NCBI GenBank assembly: GCA_000316135.1
Contig: JH993935.1
Span: forward strand, 86,461 to 150,460
DNA: 64,000 nt
DNA from: Trachipleistophora hominis
Taxonomy: Eukaryota; Microsporidia; Pleistophoridae
Direction: 5' to 3'
Every line of letters begins with the position of its first letter. The stretch's first letter is position 1. The translations under genes were made by a program, and so were the position numbers. The notes below the pieces were generated by a model. The model was given only the letters and a program-made list of their open reading frames with translations. It ran no database searches and was not told the origin of the DNA. Positions 41,711 through 52,337 of this stretch are shown here, piece by piece.

Positions 41711-42468
41711 TTACCATTCAAACAATTTAATCATAATGAGTTTCGCGTAGACAACTTTATATAGTTACTGACAAAACGGGTAGAATTGTGAGACAAATAG
41801 AGATCTATGAGATAAAGTAAAATTACAAATTCCCCAAGATTTGTTATTAATATTTCTTTGTTTAAAATATCGCACACAACGATACGTTAATAGATATTGT
41901 ACCATCAGGCGTTCACAATTATATCTATTGTTTATGAACAATTAGGTATTTCTCCTCTATATTCATTATCCAAATTTATAATTTTGCTTATTTATTCGTA
42001 GTTACCTATTAATTTACGTCTTCCGAACATTATAGATACGTTACAAATGTAGCGTTATTATTTGTCCCTTTATGATGAGGAGTAGCAAATTTTATGATCC
42101 AATACTTGATGTAAGTTGATGCTTGATTTGGTAATAACAGTTAAATTGAAACTTTTTAGATGAAAGACCTGTAAAAAATGTTATTCAATACCTTTTTAGT
42201 TATGTAGAATTGAACACCGATCACAAGAAAAAAATCAATACTTGTCTTGCCATAAACATCACAATTTATAAGAAAAACGCTGTAAGTCGCACACATCCAT
42301 ACAATTACCCCCCACTAACATAAGAAAGCTGCAATAAACTTCTAAATCACCGCTATACGTGTTACTTAGTAGCAACCACCGAAATCATCTTCGAAACACT
42401 TTTTGCTTGAAAGTAAAACAAGTGTTAAGTGTTTTCTCATTTAAAGTCTAACACGATAATGATTATAA
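41711..42468. other. Intergenic region, nothing recognised
   Basis: AT-rich; a run of six C near 42309 is 160 bp from the next ATG. No supported gene. Confidence 0.5.
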
Positions 42469-43212
42469 ATGCTCTTTGCAGGTTTAATTCTTCTAGGATC
42501 AATTTATACACAGGCAACACCTATCTACACGTATGACGCGAGCAGAGGACATCCACCAATGTATACACAAGCCGATCCACAGACTGGATGTTACTATACT
42601 AATACACAGAATGGTCTTGTTCAGGTGTGTCCCAAGCCAGCAAATCAGCCGCCCACTTCGTTACCAACCCGAGAAGTGATAGCATCATTTCCAGTTGTAA
42701 AGAGAGTTGTCAAGACCACGTCCAAAGTGGCATCACCCAAAGAATCTCCTTTAGACTCTCTGATGCAAACTAATCCGGAACTGGGCGAGCAAATCAAAAA
42801 AATATTCGCGTACCAGGGAATTACTGAGCCATGGGACCGAATAAAAGACTTTTTTGATAACAGACAGCGCCTAATGCCGGATCCATGTATGTTATATAAA
42901 ACCATGCGCGATATTCTGAAAGTGTTTGAGAGCTTGAAGGAAATGATTTCAGATGAACTTAGGAAGATACAGGTGTATGTCGAGAGGGCAAAGATGTATT
43001 TGAAAGAGGATCATGTAAAGTTAAAGGACCTGCTTTCTAGAATGTCTTTGGACCTTGTGAAGATGAAATCTACAAAGGATAAGAAGAACCAGAATGACTA
43101 CGCCAACAACTTTAATAAGATTAATGCCGAAACTCAACAAGTGATTGCCTCGTATAATCAATTGAAAGGGTGGTTGTTTAAGACATTGACGTATTTTAAA
43201 CAGCTCTTTTAA
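42469..43212 (+). CDS. Secreted hypothetical protein, tyrosine-rich N-terminus, helical C-terminus
   Basis: 247 residues, not recognised. A clear signal peptide (MLFAGLILLGSIYTQA, cleavage about residue 16) leads into a Tyr/Pro/Gln-rich segment (TYDASRGHPPMYTQADPQ, GCYYTNTQNG) with two cysteines, then a basic linker and a mostly alpha-helical C-terminal 150 residues (DELRKIQVYVERAKMYLKED) with one further cysteine. No TM or GPI-like tail. Composition and layout would suit a spore-wall or exported protein; this is a guess. The start is the first ATG; no CCC motif upstream, as with other secreted genes here. Confidence 0.8.
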   Translation: MLFAGLILLGSIYTQATPIYTYDASRGHPPMYTQADPQTGCYYTNTQNGLVQVCPKPANQPPTSLPTREVIASFPVVKRVVKTTSKVASPKESPLDSLMQTNPELGEQIKKIFAYQGITEPWDRIKDFFDNRQRLMPDPCMLYKTMRDILKVFESLKEMISDELRKIQVYVERAKMYLKEDHVKLKDLLSRMSLDLVKMKSTKDKKNQNDYANNFNKINAETQQVIASYNQLKGWLFKTLTYFKQLF

Positions 43213-43492
43213 TTAAAACAAAATCTAATAATTAAGCCGCTGATACGTCGTGTTTCTAAGGATTAGGATGTGGTTGTTTGGTATGCAACAATATTATTGT
43301 TTGTAAGAACACTATAGTGCTGTTTTTCAGTGCCATATCAGAATGTATTATGACCAGTGTGGATTATAAAGACGCGTAATTGTTCTTTAAGAAGTATTTT
43401 ATTATCATCTTTATTTATCACAGTAGTTAATAGCATATTCGTTCCATTCTCTTATATAGAAGATAAATTATAAAACATTTCCTCACAGTTTC

Positions 43493-43519
43493 ATGAACCA
43501 TGGCAGTGCCATGGTTCAT
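43493..43519. repeat. Perfect inverted repeat, 12-bp arms
   Basis: ATGAACCATGGC, AGT, GCCATGGTTCAT. It lies 281 bp after the secreted-protein stop and 10-15 bp before a minisatellite. It could form a strong hairpin; it is too far downstream and lacks the T-run to be called a terminator. Confidence 0.85.
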
Positions 43520-43529
43520 TCTAATGGAT

Positions 43530-43790
43530 CCAAGTGCCCGTGTTGTGATGAGGAATGAAGAATCATTAAAAATCGTTATATTAGAATAGTGCTCGTGTTG
43601 TGATGAGAAATAGAGGACCGTTGAATAGATTAGCTGTTCGTGTCATTGTATATTGAATAAAAATGTTTTTCAACAAACTGTTAGGCTAGAATAGTGCCCG
43701 TGTTGTGATGAAGAATGAAGGATCATTAAAAATCGTTAAACTAGAAAAGTATCAGTGTAACATGATGAAGAATGAAAGTATTTAAATTGT
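43530..43790 (+). repeat. Minisatellite, period about 50-55 bp
   Basis: Repeated core AGTGCCCGTGTTGTGATGA starts at about 43533, 43588 and 43693, each followed by (A/G)AATGAAG or similar and ATCATTAAAAATCGTTA. Weaker units lie near 43639 and 43750. Confidence 0.8.
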
Positions 43791-43942
43791 TAATAATCCT
43801 CGCTGTGGAACGTAAATCCATTGTCTGATACTTACAAAACTATGATTATACAAACTTATTTGTCACAACCTGTACAATCATTTAACTTAACAACCCAATT
43901 GTACCGCAAATACAAACAAAAATACGTACATAACATGATTAA

Positions 43943-44278
43943 CACACATTTATCGTGCTATGTACAGCCATAAGGTTCAATTTTCTATATAATACGATAT
44001 CAACCATTAACTTACCAAATCTACCACTTAAAGATACAATTATCCCGGTTTATCTACCAAAATACCATTTTAGAGCAAATGTTACATTTGCAGTTGAAAC
44101 ACCTCATCAGAAACATCTCCTCGATTGCACTTCATATGTTGCACGTATTGTGATTGTAAGAAAAAACAACCAACAATCATTTGATAAAAGGAATTTGATC
44201 CATGGCTATGACCTGCCCATGACATTAATCCAAGACCATAATTTACTAAAACGAGCGGTACCTGTCATTATGAACTAA
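43943..44278 (+). other. Open frame without ATG, possible gene remnant
   Basis: Open for about 111 codons but with no ATG before the last third (a GTG lies at 43955). The translation looks protein-like (KDTIIPVYLPKYHFRANVTF, then HLLDCTSYVARIVIVRKNNQ). It may be a remnant of a gene that lost its start. No family recognised. Confidence 0.25.
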
Positions 44279-44280
44279 AC

Positions 44281-44879
44281 AATTTTTCAAAAGAATGTCA
44301 AACAACATTCAATCAGCAAATCCTTACAGATTGTAACATTCTAATCAGTGAGAATCCGTTCTGACCGTCTTATAGTGCCCTGTTTTGTACACTAAAAAAC
44401 GAATCTAAGCCTAGCAGACCAATAACCGCCATTTATTATTCTTAAATGTTCTTAAACCAGCACAGGAACACAAAATAATGTTTTTCATTCGTAACAATTT
44501 CTACCGTTAGAACTAATCGTGGCCACGTACGGGAAACGAATAGAAATGCGTATTTTAACAATTAATTTAATTTTATTTATAACAGACCAGAGGTTTTTTA
44601 AGTAAAGGCTAATTTAATTATCTCCTTCATAAACTCATCCTAATCAACTCAACAGACCAGAGATTAACCTTTAATGCAAGGTCTAACTGTGGTAATAAAT
44701 AAATTTATTATCATTGAACAGACCAGAGGAGATTTTGATAGAACAAGCGTCCTAAACATTTTATAAAATTAAATTAGACTTTATTTACTACTTCAGTTTC
44801 TCCTTACAACATTCTCAAACGTTTTATAAAATTAATTTATAAATCGTGCTATAGCCACCATTTCTACATTCTAAGGGCA
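44281..44879. other. Intergenic region with short repeats
   Basis: AACAGACCAGAG occurs three times (about 44581, 44650 and 44716). A partial minus-orientation SINE-like copy (TTTAATTATCTCCTTCATAA) is at about 44598-44655. Confidence 0.5.
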
Positions 44880-47375
44880 TTACAGTGCCCTGCTCAGCAA
44901 GTACTTCATTTCTTCATCATCATCCCCCTTGATATAGCACGTGCCCCTCTCCGCCAGGTTCTTCTTCACCAACATTCTTACCAAATCCTTAACCTCATCA
45001 ATCCTGCACTCATCAAACAGCATCACCGCATCATCAACGTCTTTACATCTCAACAGCGTAACGATGCACATCTTCAGCAGCTCAACGCCCTGCTCATCAA
45101 TCCTTTCCTGTCCAAGTATGTCACTGATCTGTGCGATTATGATGTTCTTTATCCTTTCGTCCAGTTCATCCTCAAGAGCGTTGAAGAGTGCGTATCGCGT
45201 GAAATTGTCCGCCTCTTCGTAGTTCAGAATGAACAGGCTGTTGTCCTTCCTGGAGAACGCCTTGTAGAGCAGCGTGTTCACGCTTTTTACGTCCTTGCCC
45301 GTGCAAACGTAGTAGAACGTGATCAAATCATCGATGCATGCCGAGCTGTAGGTGATCAATGGCACGATGTACCCTGAGATATCCTCACCAAGAACCATTT
45401 TTATCTTCAGAAGCCGGCAGTAGCTCGCACGCGTGCTCTCGTTCATCAGCTCCACGCTTTCTCTCAGGTCTACGATGTTGCCGTCATTCTCGTACACCAT
45501 CTTCTTGGACAAAATGCTGTAGTACTCGCCAACAAACCTGCGCATCTTCATGTTCTGCAGCACGACGTGCACGTCCTTAACGTTAATCTTGTCCATCACC
45601 CGGTCTACCAGCACGAGCACGTCACGGTTCTCGAGAGAAACGAGGAAACTTAAATTGCGCTCCACGAATCGGCAGATGCACATCTCATCACTGTGGTCGA
45701 GCAGGAACGAAAAGCCCTCCTTCCGGTTGTTCCCGATCTGTTCAAGAAGGTCCTCGTTGAGGAACAGGGCGATCACAGCAAAATCAAATTTTCTGAAGAA
45801 CTGGAAGAATTCGCTGCACGGCACGCTAATCATACGGGCGAGCAGCCCGTAATCGAACGTGCGCAGCTCGGGCATCTCAACGTCCATGAAAATGCCAATC
45901 AGCAGGTTGTTGATGACGTAGTCCTTGACAAGCGCCTTCTTTAGGTAGTTCTGCTGTCTCATCAGCTTGTCGTAGATAAACCGCACGTCTACGTACAGCA
46001 GTATTTGCAGCACTGAGCGTATTATCTCGGTGTTCTCCGTTCTCATCACGAAAATGACAAAATCTACGATTTTGGTGTTCAACACCTTCGTGGCATCCTC
46101 TGTGATCGCGTTCTTCACGACATCATCGTATTCAAAGTTTTCCTCCCAGCCCGGTGCGCCTGCGCCCCCAGTCCCCAGGTTAACGCCCTCCCTGCTGCGC
46201 ACGACCATCTCTCCACCGTTCCTCTCCTCGTCCTCGTTTGTCTCGTCATCAACCGCCCCGCATCTCTTCCTCCTCTCTCCCCCACACACGCAACGCTTCA
46301 CGAAATAAACAAATCCCCTCACAAATTCGTACGCGCCGTCCTCCCGGCCGTAAATATCGTACAGCATGCCAATGCTCTCCGTGAGTTTGCTGATTATGAT
46401 CTTGCGGTCATCCTTCTCGTCGTAGTTCGCAAGGATCCTGCACAGCGTACCTTTTGTCGCATTCGGCAGCACTGAAAATAACGCCCCTACCATCAGCTCA
46501 ATGTTCTTGTTCTCTGCACACTTGTCTACCCGCGTTACCTTCGCCAGTATCTTGAGGACTTGGTTCAATAGGCGCAGATCAACGGGCAGCATCATCTTGC
46601 CCGTTTCTACGGTCTGTTCCATCGCATAGAACGCATCGGCTAAAACGCCGTACTTCTCCAAAATAGAATGCGCCTGCAACGAGCAGGGCCCATTCACACA
46701 CAAGGCGTTCAAATACCTGAGATGGTTCTCCGTAAGCTCAAATTTTACATTTATCAGGTCTAGGTCGCTCATACACAGCACCTCATTAATCTCTGCCACG
46801 CAAGTCATGTATATGCGCGAGCTGCTCTCAAGAATCTTCTTCTTGAGCCCAAGAAATACCTTCATCAGGTATTCCCGCTGTATCTCGTTTTTGCCCGTGT
46901 GCAAGGCTGTGATTAACTCCTCGTCCTCCTTTAAATCTTTTAATACGCACAGCAGGTGGTTCTTTGGCGATGCGTCCGTTACAAATATGAGATTGGCGCC
47001 CATTTTATCAAATGCTACGTTCTCAACCAGCCGGTTCATCTCAGCCTTTACGAAAGGCAAATTCATGTTGTCCTTAAAGATCCCGAATATTACGTCCTGC
47101 AGATCGTTGTAATACGATGAATACTCCATGGCTACGTCAACGTTTACGTATTCGTTAAACTTGAGGCCTTGCACGATCTGGTGCAACAGCTCAGGTGTTA
47201 GGGTAATTTCGCCGTCTATGATCAGCTGCCTGATAAATGCTGTAAGCATCGATCGGACGTACATGTTGGGCTTTTCCGTAAGTATTCTGTTTAGGTATAC
47301 TATGTCTGTGCTTGTAAGCTTCTTTCCGCCTTGATAGCCTTCGTATAGCTCCGTGATTCTCTCCGATGAACTCAT
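44880..47375 (-). CDS. Large helical-repeat (alpha-solenoid) protein
   Basis: 831 residues, almost wholly predicted helix with no TM and no signal peptide, in alternating amphipathic segments (TSTDIVYLNRILTEKPNMYV, EITLTPELLHQIVQGLKF). A Gly/Arg/Glu-rich linker (about 375-410, CVCGGERRKRC, GTGGAGAPG) separates two solenoid halves. Layout and size suit a HEAT/ARM-type scaffold such as a nucleoporin, karyopherin or vesicle-coat relative, but I recognise no diagnostic motif and leave it unnamed. The start is well supported: TACCCCTACGAACAAAACAATG with AAATATTTTTG further upstream. Codon use is visibly GC-rich, like MCM5 and the Sec7 gene, suggesting a conserved, well-expressed gene. All plus-strand frames within it are shadows. 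Confidence 0.8.
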   Translation of the reverse strand: MSSSERITELYEGYQGGKKLTSTDIVYLNRILTEKPNMYVRSMLTAFIRQLIIDGEITLTPELLHQIVQGLKFNEYVNVDVAMEYSSYYNDLQDVIFGIFKDNMNLPFVKAEMNRLVENVAFDKMGANLIFVTDASPKNHLLCVLKDLKEDEELITALHTGKNEIQREYLMKVFLGLKKKILESSSRIYMTCVAEINEVLCMSDLDLINVKFELTENHLRYLNALCVNGPCSLQAHSILEKYGVLADAFYAMEQTVETGKMMLPVDLRLLNQVLKILAKVTRVDKCAENKNIELMVGALFSVLPNATKGTLCRILANYDEKDDRKIIISKLTESIGMLYDIYGREDGAYEFVRGFVYFVKRCVCGGERRKRCGAVDDETNEDEERNGGEMVVRSREGVNLGTGGAGAPGWEENFEYDDVVKNAITEDATKVLNTKIVDFVIFVMRTENTEIIRSVLQILLYVDVRFIYDKLMRQQNYLKKALVKDYVINNLLIGIFMDVEMPELRTFDYGLLARMISVPCSEFFQFFRKFDFAVIALFLNEDLLEQIGNNRKEGFSFLLDHSDEMCICRFVERNLSFLVSLENRDVLVLVDRVMDKINVKDVHVVLQNMKMRRFVGEYYSILSKKMVYENDGNIVDLRESVELMNESTRASYCRLLKIKMVLGEDISGYIVPLITYSSACIDDLITFYYVCTGKDVKSVNTLLYKAFSRKDNSLFILNYEEADNFTRYALFNALEDELDERIKNIIIAQISDILGQERIDEQGVELLKMCIVTLLRCKDVDDAVMLFDECRIDEVKDLVRMLVKKNLAERGTCYIKGDDDEEMKYLLSRAL

Positions 47376-47626
47376 TGTTTTGTTCGTAGGGGTAAGAGAG
47401 CAAAAATATTTCGTTCTAAAGGTATTTCTCGTAAATGGACGAAATAGAAATTAATGTTGGTGTAAATTGCATGTTTATTTATGTTTAGTAAGGATAGAAT
47501 AGTTATCGTATTTAAAACGATGATATTGTGTGTTTTATTACGCTATGATAACGTATTTAATTAAACGGTACTTCTACAAAGTAAATTTATGAATGTTGTT
47601 AGAAGGAGATTTATTTATTGTTGGTA

Positions 47627-47721
47627 TGACAGGACGGGTACCTACGTATAGTGTATGCGTGTAGGTAAAGGATGTGACAGGACGGGTACCTACGTATAGT
47701 GTATGAGTGTAGGTAAAGATC
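47627..47721 (+). repeat. 48-bp tandem duplication
   Basis: Two nearly identical units (TGACAGGACGGGTACCTACG, then TATAGTGTATG(C/A)GTGTAGGTAAAG) start at 47627 and 47675. Each contains inverted TACCTAC/GTAGGTA arms. Near identity implies a recent duplication. Confidence 0.9.
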
Positions 47722-48021
47722 CTTATAAAGTACATGAAGAGCTCCTTGTCTAACAACAATGTTAATGAAAGACTTTTATTTCATAAAGCTAAAGAAGCAA
47801 TTACTCATTAATAGATCGGTGATACATCGAACATTACATCAGAACGTAATTTATACCAAAAATGCAGTATAACGATGCTTTATTCAATGCTAACGTGTAA
47901 AAATAATCACCACAATAAAAATAATTAACAATTGAGCCCCTATAACAAACAAATCATATGTTTTAGGTTAAACGTTTCTTTAATCACGTAACGAATATAT
48001 GACGGTATAATATTCATTGAA

Positions 48022-48177
48022 ATTGTTGATCCGGAACAAACCTCCTATATTTAATCACTTAGGCAAATAACTCTTATGTTGCAACACGTATCGGCCCAAC
48101 AAAAATGTTTAGATTCTTTAATTTCTATGATGTTCATTCTCTGATGATAAGAAGGACAACTCGCAAGCTGATTGGTC
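48022..48177 (+). repeat. Second dispersed repeat family, copy 2
   Basis: 48022-48110 matches 8893-8980 closely through GTATCGGCCCAACAAA. It is followed 40 bp later by a 24-bp block (48154-48177) identical to the reverse complement of 22723-22746. Confidence 0.8.
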
Positions 48178-48926
48178 AGATAAAAACTAAAAAATTTTAG
48201 TTTACTTTACACAAAGAATGAAGTGTTATGTACTTTTCCACAACTTCCATGTTCCAAAACATACTTTAATGATTTGTGATTGGTATTTAGGTAATTTACA
48301 GTTACTAATCAAGGACTAAGATTTAATCCTTGATGGGAAATGCTGACTAGCAAGAAATGGTTGCTTTAAAACTGGGTCAAGAACAGAAAGAATAAATTTT
48401 ATAAAATGTACAGTAACTCATTCTATAGTTGTAGTAACGGATGAGCATAGAGAGTTGGTTAGAAGAGCTTTTGATTACATAAAATGCTCATTTTACGTTT
48501 CTTAAGATATAATATTCGTAGAAATGGTTCATTTAGTGTTGACTGTTTTATTTTAAAAGAACGTTTTATCTACCTGTCACATACGTTCTTCTAATACGAT
48601 GAGATCAATAATAGATCGGCCCTTAACTCATCTAGTACTGTTTAAAACTGATGTTGTATAAATCACACCATTAGACCAAAATACAACGTTTTACGAATCA
48701 ATTTTACAACAATGAGCGTTTTTATTTACTTTCACTACTTCGTAATATACAAACTCTTTTTCAGCAAACCAAACGTAAATTTTTGTGTCACAATTTCTCA
48801 AAAATGTTAAATTGAATATACCTAAGATATAATTTTAAAAAATACAGCAGAACAAACCACTTCCTCTGCATACGCCCAGTTCAACATCAAAACGTGTTAC
48901 AAACCGTTTTTATTCACACAACGCTC

Positions 48927-51900
48927 TCAAATGTCCAGTTCATTCTCTTTCTGCTTCTCGCCAACACCAGCATCCTCTACGGCCGTTTTCCCTTCATTCG
49001 TTAATTCGGCAGTCGCATCCTTATCAACACTTATCCAGCCTCTAGCCTGAATATACTCGATCATCCCGTCTACATCAACCGTATGCTCGCATTCATTTGC
49101 ACATACGTTCTTGTATTTAATCCTTTTGGTGAAAACCTTTGCCAATTCCTTGCCCAGAACATCAGATACGGGCAGCCGTACAATTTTTATAATCAGGGGG
49201 AGTGAAAGCGAAAGCAATGCGATAATCTTCTTTATATTCTTCATGAGAACACTCCTCTCGTCTCTGCTCAACCTGCTCACCATTTGGCTAGTCAAATATT
49301 CGTATGGATTAACGGGCTCAAATACTTTCTCGTCCTCTATTCTCGATACAACACTTTCTATTGGAATGTCCTTTACAATCGTATCAGAACCACCGTTCGT
49401 ATTATCATCACGTGCAGTAATTACACCAGCAGCACCATCAGCATCCGTATCTGCGGCATTATTACGATCAAAGTTAACTAAACTATCCAGAACACTCACC
49501 ATGAACAGCAGTCTGTCATCCTTAACGTTAATTCGTTCCATGTAGCATTTCTGACTGCCTTTAAGGATGTGCTCAAGCCACTCCAAATTAAAAACAGATT
49601 TGCATTTTCGGAAGTAAACGAGCAAATTTACGTCCTCGTTAAGATAACCGAACATTTCCTCTCCAATCTCCTCTCTATGCATCACCAAATCTGCTGTGAT
49701 CCATTTTTTCTTCACTTTGCTCATTTCTATCCAATCGTTCTTCAAAATGAACGCCGTGAAATCCTTCAGATTGAGCATGCGATAGAACAAATCGTACAGT
49801 TCGAGCTCCTTCGCAATGATCAGCACCTCCTCACACGTAACTTTCTCCAGAACATCATCGTCAAGTATTCCAAGCCTGAACACGTTCTTCCGTACCAGCG
49901 CGCTTAAGTTGTGTGTAACGTTCTCTTTTATGAAATGGCTAAATATTGCGTCGTTGCCGCTGCCTATCACTTTGTAAAGCGTTGCTTTCATCCTGTCAGC
50001 CTCGTGAGAGCGCTTGAAAAAGAAATTTTCGTTTTTTCGTTTGTACTTGTTCAGGATTGCCAGGGGATACCTCAGGAACACGTACTGCTCTTCACCACCC
50101 TCCCCGTTCCAAGCGCCGTCCGCCTCGATCATCTCCAGCACAGCGTAGAATACTCTGAAAAAGCTTTCCATCCTCTCCCTTCTCATCCTGTCCCCGTACC
50201 ACACGCAATAATCGATCATGGTCATTACATCACTGCTAAACCTGATCACCCGGATAACATCGTCAGGCACCATCCTAAACACCCTCTCCCGGTTGTGCGC
50301 GCACATTTCCCGGATGATTGACCGCTTGCACGACATGCACACGTCCATTCGTTCTACCGTGTAGAACGTGCTGTGGCGTACCACCTGGTAATACGCGCGG
50401 TACGTCTCCAGGCTGTGTATGAAACGGCTGTCTGTGACCAAAGGATCTTTTTTCACGCTGTCGTACACGTACGACAGGTACCTGTCCGAGAAAAAGTAGC
50501 TTAGATTGCATTTTCGTGCCCGTTCTATGAAACTGAGCTTGAGCGTTTTTACGCGTATCGCCGCGTTGTGCAGGTCCGTGTTCAGGCAGAGTATGCAGAA
50601 CGTGAGAATGTCAACGCTATCAAAATCAAATGCCGTGTTACGTGTGCCTGTCTTGACCGCATCCTTTTCGGCGTGTTCTTTGCTATTTTTCATCAAATTG
50701 TCGATACTATTCTGATTTACGATCTCACACACGCCCTGCACCGGAGTATCCGATTCATTTGGCAGCCTCTTGCCACGAACGTTCGTCATATCATCCCCGT
50801 TATCCCCCCTATCATCACCTCTCACCACATCCTCTCCATCATAAATTTCATCGCTCTCTGCACCAGCATTCTCGTTCCCAACAATTCCGTTAACACGTTT
50901 AACATCCCCTCCATTTCCACACACAATGCTGTCCAACTCGTTCCCATCACTCCCAAATCCTTCCTTGTTACATTCGTAGTATCGCTCACTAAACGCGCTG
51001 AGTATTTTATTGATCGCTTGGCTTTCGGTCGGCAGATAAAAATTCCTGAGAAATGCTCTGAGTGCGCCCAGAAGGTCCAAATTTGTAAAATCGAACGTTG
51101 TGAGATATTCTTTGAGCACAGACGGGTTGTTGCTCAAGAATTTGCCGATTGAGCGCTTGTTGAGCGGAAAGCTGCGGAGTATTAAATGTTTGTTTTCAAA
51201 GTCTAAAGCATCGCCATTTGCACTGAAATGTGCGAATTTTTGTTTCACTACGTCTTTACTCTGCGGATCATATTGTTTAAGCCTTTCGCAGCAATGCCTT
51301 ACGTGTTGATCGTTTATCTTTTCATCGCGGTGTTTTACGTGTAGAGAGGCATTTCGCTCATCCCTTCCTTCGTATTGATCGTTCTTGGCTTCATCGCGGA
51401 GTTTTACGTTTTGTTCGTTCTCCTCTTCGTGTTCCGCATGCTCAATAACACCTATAATCTCATTCTCATCAACCATCCTCACAAACATTTGCATTCCCAG
51501 GTCTTCCATCATCGGCTCACAGTCAAAATACAAGAACAGAAAGAAAACGCTCTCATAAAAAACGTCCTGAACAGGGCTGACCTGAAAAAGATACGGATCA
51601 AACACCGTAGAATAAACAAACGATGCAATATCCCTGTGATTGAGCGCAAACAACGCCCTTTCAGTAGGAACCTCCAGATTAAGACACTCCGGCACTACAA
51701 CGTACATCTTGTGCTGTAGATAAAGCCGTTTTAATGTTTTCCTGTTGACGAGAGAAATAAATTTCGGTTTGAGAAAGAATACGAGCTGCTTGTTCTTGAA
51801 GTGTGAGAGCGCGATGAACAGCTCGTAGAAAATCTTCTGTGCTGTTTTGCGTGACAGCTTGCAGAACTGGTCCTTGCTTGGCTGCACATGCCCAGTGCTC

Positions 51901-52337
51901 CCAACAGCACCCTTCCCATCATCTGTCAGTACCATGCCCTCGTTAAAGCATCGTACAATGGCACTCTCCTCATTTTCTCCGTAGTACTCCATAATCTCAT
52001 ACAAAACGGCAAAATGGGCCCTTAACACCTCATAAACATGCCTGTCATTCTCATATAACAGTTCCATTACACACTCGCCAACAACATCCAGCTCGTCAAA
52101 AAGGCCTACCACGTTCACAAGCTCTTCTAGCACGAACTGCATCTCCGAATTTCTAAACTTTCTGACCCGCACGAATTCTAGAAAGACGTGCTTTATGTGC
52201 CAAACTGAAAGCTCCTTTAGTGATATGTGGTGCATCTTCTGCTTGATAACGATAAGATCGTGCGACGTGAAAGGGTATGATCGTATTTGTAGGATAGCCT
52301 GAAGAATTTTTGTCTTGGTGAGAAGGACGTTTTGCAT
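48927..52337 (-). CDS. SEC7: Sec7-domain Arf guanine-nucleotide exchange factor
   Basis: 1136 residues. The Sec7 domain (about 385-632) activates Arf GTPases to recruit coats on Golgi membranes. Visible: FPLNKRSIGKFLSNNP; FDFTNLDLLGALRAFLRNFY (415-434); the catalytic glutamate in LPTESQ (Glu438, equivalent to FRLPGE); LCLNTDLHNA (583-592); and the closing YLSYVYDSVKKDPLV. A hydrophilic insertion of about 105 residues (~460-565) splits the domain between its helices. N-terminal helices (1-290) match a DCB/HUS region; residues 310-350 carry a short internal repeat (RDE, NDQ, VKxRDE). Length fits the large GBF/BIG class, but the sequence does not tell me which, so the symbol denotes the domain. 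The start is AACCCCATCACATG. Confidence 0.88.
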   Translation of the reverse strand: MQNVLLTKTKILQAILQIRSYPFTSHDLIVIKQKMHHISLKELSVWHIKHVFLEFVRVRKFRNSEMQFVLEELVNVVGLFDELDVVGECVMELLYENDRHVYEVLRAHFAVLYEIMEYYGENEESAIVRCFNEGMVLTDDGKGAVGSTGHVQPSKDQFCKLSRKTAQKIFYELFIALSHFKNKQLVFFLKPKFISLVNRKTLKRLYLQHKMYVVVPECLNLEVPTERALFALNHRDIASFVYSTVFDPYLFQVSPVQDVFYESVFFLFLYFDCEPMMEDLGMQMFVRMVDENEIIGVIEHAEHEEENEQNVKLRDEAKNDQYEGRDERNASLHVKHRDEKINDQHVRHCCERLKQYDPQSKDVVKQKFAHFSANGDALDFENKHLILRSFPLNKRSIGKFLSNNPSVLKEYLTTFDFTNLDLLGALRAFLRNFYLPTESQAINKILSAFSERYYECNKEGFGSDGNELDSIVCGNGGDVKRVNGIVGNENAGAESDEIYDGEDVVRGDDRGDNGDDMTNVRGKRLPNESDTPVQGVCEIVNQNSIDNLMKNSKEHAEKDAVKTGTRNTAFDFDSVDILTFCILCLNTDLHNAAIRVKTLKLSFIERARKCNLSYFFSDRYLSYVYDSVKKDPLVTDSRFIHSLETYRAYYQVVRHSTFYTVERMDVCMSCKRSIIREMCAHNRERVFRMVPDDVIRVIRFSSDVMTMIDYCVWYGDRMRRERMESFFRVFYAVLEMIEADGAWNGEGGEEQYVFLRYPLAILNKYKRKNENFFFKRSHEADRMKATLYKVIGSGNDAIFSHFIKENVTHNLSALVRKNVFRLGILDDDVLEKVTCEEVLIIAKELELYDLFYRMLNLKDFTAFILKNDWIEMSKVKKKWITADLVMHREEIGEEMFGYLNEDVNLLVYFRKCKSVFNLEWLEHILKGSQKCYMERINVKDDRLLFMVSVLDSLVNFDRNNAADTDADGAAGVITARDDNTNGGSDTIVKDIPIESVVSRIEDEKVFEPVNPYEYLTSQMVSRLSRDERSVLMKNIKKIIALLSLSLPLIIKIVRLPVSDVLGKELAKVFTKRIKYKNVCANECEHTVDVDGMIEYIQARGWISVDKDATAELTNEGKTAVEDAGVGEKQKENELDI

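Larger units (their letters stand above)
43213..43942. other. Intergenic region with palindrome and minisatellite
   Basis: Contains the palindrome at 43493-43519 and the tandem array at 43530-43790; no gene seen. Confidence 0.6.
47376..48926. other. Intergenic region with minisatellite and repeat-family copies
   Basis: Holds the tandem repeat at 47627-47721, the second-family copy at 48022-48177 and a degenerate SINE-like copy at about 48551-48632. A start-less 43-codon frame (about 48355-48505, with TVTHSIVVVTDEHRELVRRA) may be a gene remnant. Confidence 0.5.

Noticed and set aside
47574..47759. 61-codon minus frame with repeated peptide YTHTLYVGTRPV
   Set aside because: The peptide repeat is only the translation of the 48-bp minisatellite; no start signal or protein character elsewhere.
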